A DNA stretch of 34,454 bases from DAOPYE01 sp035352715 (GTDB taxonomy: Bacteria > Acidobacteriota > Holophagae > Holophagales > Holophagaceae): contig DAOPYE010000020.1 of assembly GCA_035352715.1 (NCBI GenBank), positions 1 through 34,454 of the forward strand, given 5' to 3'. Below the pieces are notes generated by a model that was not told the origin of the DNA, did no database searches, and was given only the letters and a program-made list of their open reading frames with translations. Positions 1 through 7,694 of the stretch are shown one piece after another. The position numbers and the translations under genes are program-made. The stretch's first letter is position 1; every line of letters starts with the position of its first letter.

Positions 1-573
1 GAGACGCCTACAGCGACAGAATTTTGCGAAATTGTAAGTTAGCGCATATGGGGGGGGGGCGGTGTCGACGGAGGAATCGCGAGGATCCACCGTAAAGGTC
101 CAGACATTCTTGAAGGCGTTCTTGAGATCACGCTTCTTCAGCGTGATCCGGACGGGGCCGTTTGGCAGGGGGAACCGCAGGGATTCGGATAGGGTCAGGT
201 AATCCTTCTGGGCTTCCGGCGTTTCTTCCCACTCGCCGTAGATGCTCGAAAAACCCCGCGAAAATTGCACCTTCCCCGTGGCGATATCGGCAACTTCGAA
301 GAAGTAGCGCCCCATGTTCGACGTATCCAACGCCTGGGTGGGCGCTCCAGGCCAGGGCAGGGGCTCGATCACGGAGCGATCGACCGCGAAGGCTTCAAAC
401 GCGACGCCGCCCGTATGGTAGTAATCCACGCGCAGGGTGCGGTGCGCGGCTTCGGTTGGTGCGGGCTTTGGGCTTGCCTGCTGAGGGGCAAGGCTTGACT
501 GGGCCTGCCCCGCAGTGCTGATGAGCGCGGCAAGGATCAAGCCCTGAAAACAGAATGGGGCGCGGTGATGCAT
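1..573 (-). CDS. M64-family (IgA) peptidase, N-terminal domain, partial at window edge
   Basis: The frame is open from an ATG at 573 to the left edge (191 codons, no stop), so the 3' part of the gene is missing. A signal-peptide-like start (MHHRAPFCFQGLILAALIST) is followed by the typical N-terminal domain of M64 metallopeptidases: a LRVDYYHTGG motif, a WPG turn, GRYFFEVAD, a FSRGFSSIYGEWEET core, then a SLRFP strand and a VDP strand. The zinc-binding catalytic domain would lie downstream, outside the window. A GAGGTGG ribosome site ends three to four bases before the ATG. The last ~20 codons, beyond a run of ten C (plus-strand G 50-59), no longer resemble the family and are AT-richer, so the frame may be broken there or the end of the sequence may be chimeric. 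In M64 proteins this domain precedes an exported peptidase. The family call is good; intactness is unknown. Confidence 0.72.
   Translation of the reverse strand, partial: MHHRAPFCFQGLILAALISTAGQAQSSLAPQQASPKPAPTEAAHRTLRVDYYHTGGVAFEAFAVDRSVIEPLPWPGAPTQALDTSNMGRYFFEVADIATGKVQFSRGFSSIYGEWEETPEAQKDYLTLSESLRFPLPNGPVRITLKKRDLKNAFKNVWTFTVDPRDSSVDTAPPPYALTYNFAKFCRCRRL
50..59. repeat. 10-bp G/C homopolymer inside the M64 peptidase frame
   Basis: Ten consecutive G on the plus strand (C in the gene) lie exactly where similarity to M64 proteins stops. Such tracts slip during replication and can phase-switch a gene, but they are also common sequencing or assembly artefacts near contig ends. The sequence alone cannot decide between these. 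Confidence 0.9.
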
Positions 574-844
574 TTCCCACCTCGGACGGAAAGCTTACCT
601 CAGAAGCCCTGGCCCGCTTCGTGGTGCACGCTTAGGGGCTATCTGTGCGGACTGGGAATGAACTGGTTGTTGTCTGGATATATGGTTTTAATTTGCAAAT
701 GCCGTTGACTGGGTAAAGTTTCAGAAAAGCCATGATCTAAAAAGGTGTTTTTTCGAAATTGGGTGATATTTCAGCGTCCTGATGAATTGAACAGCTCGTG
801 CTCTTAACCCTGCCATCCCGTGGGTGGCCACCTGGAGCCTCATT
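574..844. promoter_or_regulatory. Divergent intergenic region, promoter-bearing by position
   Basis: This 271-bp stretch separates the minus-strand peptidase gene from the plus-strand sensory operon. Its middle (about 655-780) is clearly AT-richer than the flanking genes, as expected for promoters. A TTGACT at 705-710 resembles a -35 box, but I see no convincing -10 at normal spacing. I see no RNA gene, riboswitch or terminator here. Confidence 0.4.
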
Positions 845-1177
845 ATGAGTGCCGAAAATTTTGACTTCGAGCGTGACCATCGCATCAATCGCACGGAAGC
901 GGTGGCATTGGTGCTGAACTTCCAGGCCAAGTTGGATGCGGGGCTACATTTTGCCTCGGCCTTCGGACGCAGCGCCTTCGACCAACTCCTGGCCCAGCCC
1001 GGTGCGGCTGGTATTCGCATCTACCGGGCCGAACATGCCGATGGTTCGCCCACGATGGTGATGGTGGCCGTGAATGAACAGGGCGAGGATCTCTGTATGG
1101 AAACATCACTGTTCATGCAGAATACTCATGACTGTCCTCCCAACTGCGGAACGGCTCTGCTCGCGAAAATGCGCTGA
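845..1177 (+). CDS. Hypothetical small soluble protein
   Basis: A 110-residue protein with no signal peptide or membrane segment; I do not recognise the family. An ATG at 824 is also in frame, but the ATG at 845 has a GGAG ribosome site nine bases upstream (832-835) and is preferred. The N-terminal half looks helical (EAVALVLNFQAKLD), the middle has alternating strand-like segments (GIRIYRAE, TMVMVAVN), and the C-terminus carries a CPPNC motif that could bind metal or form a disulfide. It ends 12 bases before the 7-TM protein gene, so it is probably the first gene of an operon with that protein and the histidine kinase. A sensory accessory role is only inferred from this context. Confidence 0.7.
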   Translation: MSAENFDFERDHRINRTEAVALVLNFQAKLDAGLHFASAFGRSAFDQLLAQPGAAGIRIYRAEHADGSPTMVMVAVNEQGEDLCMETSLFMQNTHDCPPNCGTALLAKMR

Positions 1178-1189
1178 AACCATCAAGGC

Positions 1190-1867
1190 ATGCCCAAATC
1201 TTTCCTCATCTGCCAATTCATCCTGAACAACGTGCTTGACCCCCTGGTCCTGCTGCCCATGCTCGGGTTCGCCTGGAGCAGGATCAGGGGCGGATTTGAA
1301 AGGCCCCGTTGGATCGGGCCTTTTGCTATGGTCGTGGCCTTTGACCTGCTGCAAGGCATCGTTTTTACGGCGATGGCCTATCGTCATCTCAATAATCAGT
1401 GGTTCCGCCATGTCTTCGATCCCCTGGTGTTCTTGGGGATTTTATGGATCCTCTTCTTGACACAGCCGTCGAGCAGGCGCCGTCGATGGCAATACTTTTC
1501 CTGTGGCGCCGTGGGCATTGTTGCCGCTGTGGTGGGCTTTTCGTTGAATACGATGCATTTTCGAAATGCCCTATTCACCAGCGTCATGAGCCTTGCTTTT
1601 CTGACGTTTTGCACCTTCGAGTTGCGTAGAATGCTGCTCCTGGATGATGCGATTCCTCTGGAGCGACAGCCGGTCTTCTGGCTTTACACGGGGCTGCTGA
1701 TCCTTGGGTCTGGCACCCTGATTTTTAATGCGATTTCAAACTATTTCCTTCATGTGTTGCCCAAAAGTCTGATTCTGATTCCCTGGGTTGTGATGTCCTG
1801 CGTTTATTCCATCCATTATGTTTTTATCGCGAAGGTTTTTCTGTGCAGGAACCCCACCTCGTCCTGA
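1190..1867 (+). CDS. Seven-helix membrane protein, putative sensor partner of the following kinase
   Basis: The 225-residue protein has about seven hydrophobic segments (near residues 5-28, 43-63, 75-92, 105-121, 130-148, 165-188 and 195-219) with short loops, a basic SSRRRRWQ loop after the third, and no extracytoplasmic domain. I do not recognise a named family. The ATG at 1190 has only an AAGG very close upstream, so it may depend on translational coupling to the gene ending at 1177. The 3' end overlaps the GTG start of the histidine kinase by 25 bases. The kinase has only one N-terminal membrane anchor and no sensor domain, so this protein is a plausible sensing subunit. That role is an inference from gene overlap. 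Confidence 0.75.
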   Translation: MPKSFLICQFILNNVLDPLVLLPMLGFAWSRIRGGFERPRWIGPFAMVVAFDLLQGIVFTAMAYRHLNNQWFRHVFDPLVFLGILWILFLTQPSSRRRRWQYFSCGAVGIVAAVVGFSLNTMHFRNALFTSVMSLAFLTFCTFELRRMLLLDDAIPLERQPVFWLYTGLLILGSGTLIFNAISNYFLHVLPKSLILIPWVVMSCVYSIHYVFIAKVFLCRNPTSS

Positions 1868-2694
1868 TCTTTTTCCTCACCACCGTTGTTGTGGTGATGC
1901 TTTGCTGGCTGGCCTTGTTCAGCCTGGTGCACGCCAAGGGGCGTATCATCCGCACCCAGCGGGAGATGCTTGAAGCCGAGCGGCGCCTGCGCTTGAAGCA
2001 CGATGCCTTCACCCAGAACGCCCACCATGAGTTGCGGACGCCGCTGCAGGTGATCTCAGGAAACCTGGAGATGTTGCGGTTAATGGATCCCAGCCCGGAT
2101 CAGGAGAAGGTGATCGCCCAGGCCATCGGCGCCACCCAGCGCCTGACCACGCTGGTGCAGCGCCTGCTGGATCTAGCGGCGCTGGCGGATGGGACCCTAA
2201 AGCTGCATCCAGCTTTGACGAATCTGGGAACGCACTTCGCCGTGTTGGCTCGGGATTTTGGGCAATCGGCTCTGGCCAAGGGCCTGGGCTTCGAGGCGCG
2301 TTGGCCTCCCATGGACCGTCCGGTGCTCTGCGACGCCCAGCGCTTGGAGCAGATCGTGGCCTGTCTGTTGGACAACGCTGTGGCTTTCACGCCGCGCGGC
2401 TCCATCCACTTCCGGGTGGAAGGCACGGTCCACGCTGAACGGTGCGCCCTGCGCATCGAAGTGGAAGACACGGGTATTGGTTTGCCGGATGACTGGGCGC
2501 GCCTGCTGCAGCCCTTCGAGCAGGGGGATGCCTCCTTGACCCGCGCCCGCTGTGGATTGGGGGTGGGACTGCCCATGGTGGCGGGGCTGGTCGCATTGAT
2601 GCATGGGCGCCTGGGGTTCGAGCGTCTCCCGATCGGTACCCTGGCATGGGTGGAAGTGGATCTGGAGACGCGATCCACGGAGGCGCTTGGCTAG
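1843..2694 (+). CDS. Membrane-anchored sensor histidine kinase
   Basis: A 283-residue transmitter protein that should autophosphorylate on histidine and pass phosphate to an unlinked response regulator. One hydrophobic anchor (about residues 6-30) is followed by a short coiled-coil linker and the HisKA dimerisation helix with HHELRTPLQ (phospho-acceptor H62). The HATPase_c domain follows, with an N-box (LDNAV), a G1 box (VEDTGIGLPDD) and a G2 box (GLGVGLP). There is no PAS, HAMP or periplasmic sensor domain, so input probably comes from the overlapping 7-TM protein. The GTG start at 1843 lies inside the upstream gene, indicating translational coupling. No response regulator is encoded nearby. 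The gene ends six bases before the convergent Sel1 gene. Confidence 0.9.
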   Translation: MQEPHLVLIFFLTTVVVVMLCWLALFSLVHAKGRIIRTQREMLEAERRLRLKHDAFTQNAHHELRTPLQVISGNLEMLRLMDPSPDQEKVIAQAIGATQRLTTLVQRLLDLAALADGTLKLHPALTNLGTHFAVLARDFGQSALAKGLGFEARWPPMDRPVLCDAQRLEQIVACLLDNAVAFTPRGSIHFRVEGTVHAERCALRIEVEDTGIGLPDDWARLLQPFEQGDASLTRARCGLGVGLPMVAGLVALMHGRLGFERLPIGTLAWVEVDLETRSTEALG

Positions 2695-2700
2695 GGGCGG

Positions 2701-3582
2701 CTATTTTTGGATGGACTCAATCTGCTTGAGTTCCTTTTGCGCGGCCTGACTGCCAGCTTCGGCGGCCTTTCGATACCACTTCAGGCCTTCTTCTCTGTTT
2801 TGCCGCACGTTGAGGCCGTTGTAGTACATCACCGCGAGCATGTGCATGGCCTTGGCGTCGCCTTGGGTGGCCTTGTCGAAATAGGCACGGAGTTCTGCGG
2901 GGACTTCGGCGCTCGTGACCGGGGAGTCGGTCTGAGGCGGGGGTGCGGCAGGCGATTCCTGGAGGGAGGCGGTGGGCTGGCGCTCCGCTTCGGCAGCGGC
3001 CGAAGATCCCTCCTCGCTCGAACGGAAGGGGGCAAGTCCCGGGCCCCAGATGAACCATACGGCCACGGAGAGCGCCACCGCGATTCCGGCACCACCGATG
3101 GCCCATGCCCAGGCCGGGAGGCCTTTGGGGTGAGCGGATTCAGAGGCGGTAGGCTGGGCTTCCAGAGGGGGCTTCTCCAGGGTGGATCCCAGAATGGGGA
3201 TGGGCTGGGTGCTTGCGGCGGAAAGAGGCTTGATCGGCGAGGCGATTTCGGGCGCGCTGTCCGGGTCGGTGGATGCAATGGAAAGGGCGGCCTCGACGAT
3301 GGGATCTCCGGAGGTCTCCTGGGGCGATTCATTTCGCGGTAAAGCAATGCGGGCGGTCTGGTCCGGTTCGTCGGAGGCAGCAAAGGCGGGTTCGGGGTGG
3401 GTGCCCTCTGTTCCTACCGGAGATTCCGCTTGGGGCACCGTCTCGGACGTGGCTTCAGCGCACGGGATGGGCTCTAGGATTAAGGTGGAATCGGAAGGCA
3501 GGGGCGCCAAGCATGGATCGACGATGGTCGGCATGTCTTTGCTGCCGGATTCGGGCCGGGACTCAGGCTGGGGTTCAATCAT
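2701..3582 (-). CDS. Single-pass membrane protein with C-terminal Sel1 repeat
   Basis: Reading from the ATG at 3582 gives 293 residues. The first ~150 are low-complexity, rich in Pro, Glu, Ser and Ala, and have no signal peptide. A single transmembrane helix lies near residues 155-178 (AWAWAIGGAGIAVALSVAVW), followed by a second Ser/Ala/Pro-rich linker and one or two Sel1-like units near 230-290 (AKAMHMLAVMYYNG, EGLKWYRKAAEAGS). Sel1 repeats are TPR-like helix pairs that usually mediate protein contacts. The topology suggests a cytoplasmic disordered tail and an extracytoplasmic Sel1 module. The frame is open further upstream, but those codons look noncoding. The ribosome site is weak, so the start is uncertain. 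Function unknown. Confidence 0.75.
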   Translation of the reverse strand: MIEPQPESRPESGSKDMPTIVDPCLAPLPSDSTLILEPIPCAEATSETVPQAESPVGTEGTHPEPAFAASDEPDQTARIALPRNESPQETSGDPIVEAALSIASTDPDSAPEIASPIKPLSAASTQPIPILGSTLEKPPLEAQPTASESAHPKGLPAWAWAIGGAGIAVALSVAVWFIWGPGLAPFRSSEEGSSAAAEAERQPTASLQESPAAPPPQTDSPVTSAEVPAELRAYFDKATQGDAKAMHMLAVMYYNGLNVRQNREEGLKWYRKAAEAGSQAAQKELKQIESIQK

Positions 3583-3759
3583 GGAAACATCCGAGAGAAT
3601 GCGACCAGGATACCGCTCTGGTGCCCGAGGCGATCTGAAAAAAATGGGCGGGCTTGCCTTTTGCCTGTGCGTCGGCAGACAATCCATCGAAGGGTTTCGG
3701 ACTGAATGACAACAGGATAAATGGACTGGAGCATCCAGGCGTGCCCCATCGGAGTTCCC
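3583..3759. promoter_or_regulatory. Divergent intergenic region before the hdr-flx operon
   Basis: These 177 bp separate the minus-strand Sel1 gene from hdrC and must hold the promoter of the seven-gene operon. I see no strong -35/-10 pair, no clear inverted-repeat operator and no riboswitch. An in-frame ATG at 3721 could extend HdrC by 13 residues, which would shorten this region. Confidence 0.4.
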
Positions 3760-4344
3760 ATGTCTAGCGGACATCACATCGTCCCCGGCGAGGCCACGCT
3801 GATTGAGCGGGTCAAAGCCCTCACAGGCGTTCAACTCTCTCACTGCTACCAATGCGGCAAGTGCGCCGCTGGCTGCCCCGTGGGCGACCAGATGGATCTG
3901 ACATCCAGCCAGATCTTCCGTTTGGTCCAACTGGGATTTCCGGAGCTGGAAGAGAAGGCGCTACGCAGTGAGGGCATCTGGCTGTGTCTTGCCTGCGAGA
4001 CGTGCTCCACGCGCTGTCCCCAGGAGATCGAGATATCCAAGGTCATGGATGCCCTACGTAGCGAGGCCCTGAAGCGCGGGCTGTCGCACCCGAAAAGTCG
4101 GGACATCCTGGCCTTCCATCGGGCGTTCCTCGGAGCGGTGAAGCTCGCGGGCCGCCTTAACGAGGTTGGTATGGTCGCGGACTACAAGCGGCGCACGGGA
4201 CACTTCCTCAAAGACATCCTGGTGGCTCCTCGCATGTTCCTGAAGGGCAAGCTGGGGCTCATACCTCATCGCATCAAGGACCGCGCAGGGCTGCGGGCCA
4301 TCTTCCGTCGCACGCTGTCCAAAAACACTTCGGATCGGGGGTAG
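3760..4344 (+). CDS. hdrC: Heterodisulfide reductase-like subunit C (4Fe-4S protein)
   Basis: A 194-residue HdrC-type electron-transfer subunit. Two CxxCxxCxxxCP motifs (HCYQCGKCAAGCP at about 28-40 and CLACETCSTRCP at about 76-87) should bind two cubane 4Fe-4S clusters that pass electrons from HdrA to HdrB. The C-terminal half is helical and basic. The ATG at 3760 has GGAG five bases upstream; an alternative ATG at 3721 has a weaker AGGA. It is the first gene of a tight operon (three bases to hdrB) in the order hdrCBA-flxDCBA, the same order as in sulfate reducers such as Desulfovibrio. The cytoplasmic complex is expected to perform flavin-based electron bifurcation. Confidence 0.9.
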   Translation: MSSGHHIVPGEATLIERVKALTGVQLSHCYQCGKCAAGCPVGDQMDLTSSQIFRLVQLGFPELEEKALRSEGIWLCLACETCSTRCPQEIEISKVMDALRSEALKRGLSHPKSRDILAFHRAFLGAVKLAGRLNEVGMVADYKRRTGHFLKDILVAPRMFLKGKLGLIPHRIKDRAGLRAIFRRTLSKNTSDRG

Positions 4345-4347
4345 GCC

Positions 4348-5235
4348 ATGCGGATCGGATACTATCCCGGCTGTTCGCTGCTTGGTTCTTCCCGGGAATT
4401 CGACGAATCCACGCGCGCCGTGCTGAAGGCGCTGGACGTTGAACTGGTGGAAGTTCCCGACTGGAACTGTTGTGGCGCCTCAAGCGCCCATGTGCTGGAC
4501 CACGAACTTTCCTTGGCCCTGCCTGCGCGCATCATGGCGCTGGCGGAGGCCGCGGGTCTGGATGAGATCCTGGCCCCCTGCGCGGCTTGTTCCAATCGTC
4601 TGCTCACTGCGCGACAGGAACTGTCCAATCATCCCGAGAAGCGGGCCGAAATCGAGACGGCCATCGGCATGCCCTATGCCGGCCGCGTTCGCATCGTGAA
4701 CGTGCTGGAGGTGCTGGATCGCCTGAAGGACCGCATCGCCGAGAAGTGCGTGGCCTCCTTCCAGCATTCCGTCGCCTGCTACTACGGCTGCCTGCTGGTG
4801 CGTCCGCCCCGCGTGGTGGACTTCGACCGGCCCGAGGATCCCCAGAGCCTGGATCGCGTCATGGCAAGCGTCGGCGCGAATCCGATCGACTGGCCTTTCA
4901 AGACCGAATGCTGCGGCGCGGCCTTTTCCATGACGCGCACGGATATCGTGGCGAAGCTGGGCGCCAAGATTCTTTCAGGCGCGGTCAAGCGCGGCGCCGA
5001 GGCCCTGATCGTGGCCTGTCCCATGTGCCACTCGAACCTGGACCTGCGCCGGGATGCGATCAACGCTCACTTGAAAGCCAACGGTGGCCAGCCCTCCGAT
5101 GTCCCCGTGCTCTTCGTCACGCAGGTGATCGGCCTGGCCCTCGGCATCGACCCCAAGACGCTTGGGCTGCAGCGCCACCTGGTTTCGGTTCAACTCCCCA
5201 AGGCCGAGTCCGCGACGGCCGGTACGACGGTCTAG
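4348..5235 (+). CDS. hdrB: Heterodisulfide reductase-like subunit B (CCG-domain protein)
   Basis: A 295-residue HdrB homologue of normal length. Two CCG cysteine-rich domains are present: NCCGASSAH around residues 41-42 and ECCGAAF around 188-189, with accessory CAAC and CPMC motifs. In methanogen HdrB these ligate two non-cubane 4Fe-4S clusters that reduce a disulfide. The start has the typical family opening (GYYPGCSLLGSSREFDEST). The physiological acceptor here is unknown; in sulfate reducers it is thought to be DsrC, and no dsrC is seen in the window. The gene sits three bases after hdrC and nine before hdrA. Confidence 0.93.
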   Translation: MRIGYYPGCSLLGSSREFDESTRAVLKALDVELVEVPDWNCCGASSAHVLDHELSLALPARIMALAEAAGLDEILAPCAACSNRLLTARQELSNHPEKRAEIETAIGMPYAGRVRIVNVLEVLDRLKDRIAEKCVASFQHSVACYYGCLLVRPPRVVDFDRPEDPQSLDRVMASVGANPIDWPFKTECCGAAFSMTRTDIVAKLGAKILSGAVKRGAEALIVACPMCHSNLDLRRDAINAHLKANGGQPSDVPVLFVTQVIGLALGIDPKTLGLQRHLVSVQLPKAESATAGTTV

Positions 5236-5244
5236 GAGGCAGCG

Positions 5245-7236
5245 ATGTCGCGCATCGGAATCTTCATCTGCCACTGTGGCGAAAACATCAGCGCAACGGT
5301 GGACTGCGCCCGTGTCGCCGAGGAGAGTGGCCGTCTTCCCGGCGTCGTTCACAGCGTCGACTACAAATACATGTGTTCGGACCCCGGCCAGCGCATGATC
5401 CAGGAGGCCATCCGCGAGCATCGACTGGATGGCGTCGTGGTGGCTGCCTGTTCGCCGCGCATGCATGAGGCGACCTTCCGCCGGACTGTCTCCGAAGCGG
5501 GGCTGAACCCTTACCAGTGCGAAGTTGCGAATCTGCGCGAACACTGCTCGTGGGTGCATGAGAAGGGCGAATCCACCACGCAGAAGGCCATCGATTTGGT
5601 GCGCCTGCTGGTGGAGAAGGTCAAGCGCAACAAGCCGCTGCTTCCCATCCAGGTGCCCATCACCAAGACAGCGCTCGTGGTGGGCGGCGGCGTGGCGGGC
5701 ATCCAGGCCGCCATCGATATCGCCAATGCCGGGCACAAGGTCGTGCTGGTGGAGAAATCCCCCAGCATCGGCGGGCACATGAGCCAGCTTTCCGAGACGT
5801 TCCCCACGCTGGATTGCTCCCAGTGCATCCTTACGCCCCGCATGGTCGAGGCCGCCCAGCACCCGAACATCGAGCTGATGACCTACAGCGAAGTGGAGAA
5901 GGTGGAAGGCTTCATCGGCAACTTCAAGGTCACGGTGCGCAAGAAGGCGCGCAAGGTGGACGAAAAGCTCTGCACTGGCTGCGGGCTGTGCACCCAGAAG
6001 TGCCCCAATAAGAAGATCCCCGACGCCTTCAACGAAGGCCTGGGCAAGCGCGGCGCGATCTACGTGCCCTTTCCCCAGGCGGTGCCCAACAAGCCCGTCA
6101 TCGACACCGTGAACTGCACCTTCTTCAAGACCGGCAAGTGCAAGGTCTGCGAGAAGGTCTGCCCCACGAACGCGATCCGCTTCGAGCAGGAAGATTCGCA
6201 TGTGACGCTGGACATCGGCGCCATCGTGCTGGCCACGGGCTTCCAACTCATGAAGACCGAGGCCTTTCCCGAATACGGATACGGCCAGCACAAGGACATC
6301 ATCGACGGCATGCAGTTCGAACGCCTGGCCTCGGCTTCCGGCCCGACGCTGGGCGCCATCCAGCGCCCGAGCGATGGCAAGGAACCCGGCACCATTGTGT
6401 TCATCGCCTGTTCCGGCAGCCGCGACCGCGCCAAGGGCGTGCCCTATTGCTCGAAGATCTGCTGCATGTATACGGCCAAGCACGCCATGCTCTACAAGCA
6501 CAAGGTGCATGGCGGCAAGGCGTACGTCTTCTACATGGATATCCGCGCCGCGGGCAAGGCCTACGACGAATTCACGCGCCGCGCCATCGAGGAGGACGAA
6601 GTCTCCTACATCCGCGGCCGCGTCTCACGCATCTACGAGGAAGATGGACAACTGGTGGTGAAGGGCGTGGATACGCTGCTGGGCGGCATGCCCGTGGAAA
6701 TCAAGGCCGACATGGTGGTGCTGGCCACCGCCGTGCAGGCCCAGGAGGATTCCCGCGCCCTGGCCCAGACGCTGCACGTGAGCTACGACAGCTACGGGTT
6801 CTTCGCCGAAGCGCACCCCAAACTGCGGCCGGTCGAGACGAACACCGCGGGCATCTTCCTGGCCGGTGCCTGCCAAGCACCTCGCGACATCCCGGAGACC
6901 GTGGCCCAGGCCAGCGGCGCGGCGGCCAAGGTGGCGGGGCTTTTCTCCAAGGACGAGCTCACCCGCGAACCCATCGTCGCCGTGGTGAACCGTCAAGCGC
7001 CGCCCCTCTTCAGCACCTGTGTGGGCTGCTTCCTGTGCCAGAGCGCCTGTCCCTATTCGGCCATCGAGTCAGAGGAGATCAAGAACCGCGCGGGCGAAGT
7101 GATCCGCACCGTGGCCAGGGTCAATCCGGGACTGTGCCAGGGCTGCGGCACCTGCGTCGCCATCTGTCGCACCAAGGCCATCGATCTTCAGGGATACAGC
7201 AACGAACAGCTCTTCGCCGAAGTCATGGCGCTGTGA
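5245..7236 (+). CDS. hdrA: Heterodisulfide reductase-like subunit A (FAD, multiple 4Fe-4S)
   Basis: A 663-residue HdrA, the flavin subunit where electron bifurcation occurs in characterised complexes. An N-terminal cysteine domain (ICHCGENIS at 8-16, CSP near 69) is followed by the FAD-binding Rossmann motif VVGGGVAGIQAA near 145-156 and a conserved LDCSQCILTPRM stretch near 189-200. A 4Fe-4S insert follows (CTGCGLCTQKCP near 243-253, CKVCEKVCP near 299-307), then the second half of the flavoprotein fold (IVLATGFQ, CSKICCMYTAKHA). A C-terminal ferredoxin-like module carries CVGCFLCQSACP near 592 and CQGCGTCVAICR near 631. Length and domain order are normal for the family. GGAGG lies just before the ATG. 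The MvhD-like gene follows 11 bases later. Confidence 0.95.
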   Translation: MSRIGIFICHCGENISATVDCARVAEESGRLPGVVHSVDYKYMCSDPGQRMIQEAIREHRLDGVVVAACSPRMHEATFRRTVSEAGLNPYQCEVANLREHCSWVHEKGESTTQKAIDLVRLLVEKVKRNKPLLPIQVPITKTALVVGGGVAGIQAAIDIANAGHKVVLVEKSPSIGGHMSQLSETFPTLDCSQCILTPRMVEAAQHPNIELMTYSEVEKVEGFIGNFKVTVRKKARKVDEKLCTGCGLCTQKCPNKKIPDAFNEGLGKRGAIYVPFPQAVPNKPVIDTVNCTFFKTGKCKVCEKVCPTNAIRFEQEDSHVTLDIGAIVLATGFQLMKTEAFPEYGYGQHKDIIDGMQFERLASASGPTLGAIQRPSDGKEPGTIVFIACSGSRDRAKGVPYCSKICCMYTAKHAMLYKHKVHGGKAYVFYMDIRAAGKAYDEFTRRAIEEDEVSYIRGRVSRIYEEDGQLVVKGVDTLLGGMPVEIKADMVVLATAVQAQEDSRALAQTLHVSYDSYGFFAEAHPKLRPVETNTAGIFLAGACQAPRDIPETVAQASGAAAKVAGLFSKDELTREPIVAVVNRQAPPLFSTCVGCFLCQSACPYSAIESEEIKNRAGEVIRTVARVNPGLCQGCGTCVAICRTKAIDLQGYSNEQLFAEVMAL

Positions 7237-7247
7237 GGCAGGCACCG

Positions 7248-7685
7248 ATGAACGAACGGTTCGAACCCAAGATCACCGCCTTCGTCTGCAACTGGTGCAC
7301 GTACGCCGGGGCCGACCTGACGGGCACCAGCCGCATCAAATACGCCTCCAATGTCCGGATCATCCGCGTGCCTTGCACCGGGCGCATCGATTTCATGCTG
7401 ATCCTCAAAGCCTTCGAACGCGGCTCGGATGGCGTGATCGTCAGCGGTTGTCATCCCAACGATTGCCACTACACGTCCGGCAATTACCACGCCCGGCGCC
7501 GCTGGATGGTGTTCAAGGAACAACTGGAGTTCATGGGTGTGGATACGGACCGCATCACCTTTTCCTGGGTGTCGGCGGCCGAAGGTGCCAAGTGGGCTGA
7601 ACTGGTGAACGACGTGACCGCCAAGATCCGCGCGCTGGGGCCCCACGAGGCTTTCCACGCCCTTGCGGGCCAGGGCATCAACTAG
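7248..7685 (+). CDS. flxD: MvhD/FlxD-type iron-sulfur protein
   Basis: A 145-residue protein of the MvhD family, the small [2Fe-2S] subunit that connects an electron-donor module to HdrA. Visible motifs are FVCNWCTYAGADL (cysteines near 14 and 17), VPCTGRID near 43 and SGCHPNDCHY near 68-77, with the usual family spacing. In methanogens the donor is Mvh hydrogenase. Here the next three genes encode Flx-type subunits, so NADH is the probable donor. Eleven bases separate it from hdrA and nine from flxC. Start ATG 7248 follows GAGGCAGGC. Confidence 0.9.
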   Translation: MNERFEPKITAFVCNWCTYAGADLTGTSRIKYASNVRIIRVPCTGRIDFMLILKAFERGSDGVIVSGCHPNDCHYTSGNYHARRRWMVFKEQLEFMGVDTDRITFSWVSAAEGAKWAELVNDVTAKIRALGPHEAFHALAGQGIN

Positions 7686-7694
7686 GAGCGCAGC

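Noticed and set aside
684..696. Possible sigma-54 promoter (GG...GC)
   Set aside because: The spacing between GG and GC is nine bases rather than ten, and the consensus around it is poor.
4975..6510. 511-codon open frame on the minus strand
   Set aside because: Antisense to hdrB/hdrA, with a shadow-type composition and no plausible start context.
6138..7247. Frame-shifted upstream extension of the MvhD-like protein through hdrA
   Set aside because: The extension is an out-of-frame reading of hdrA; family start and ribosome site place the ATG at 7248.
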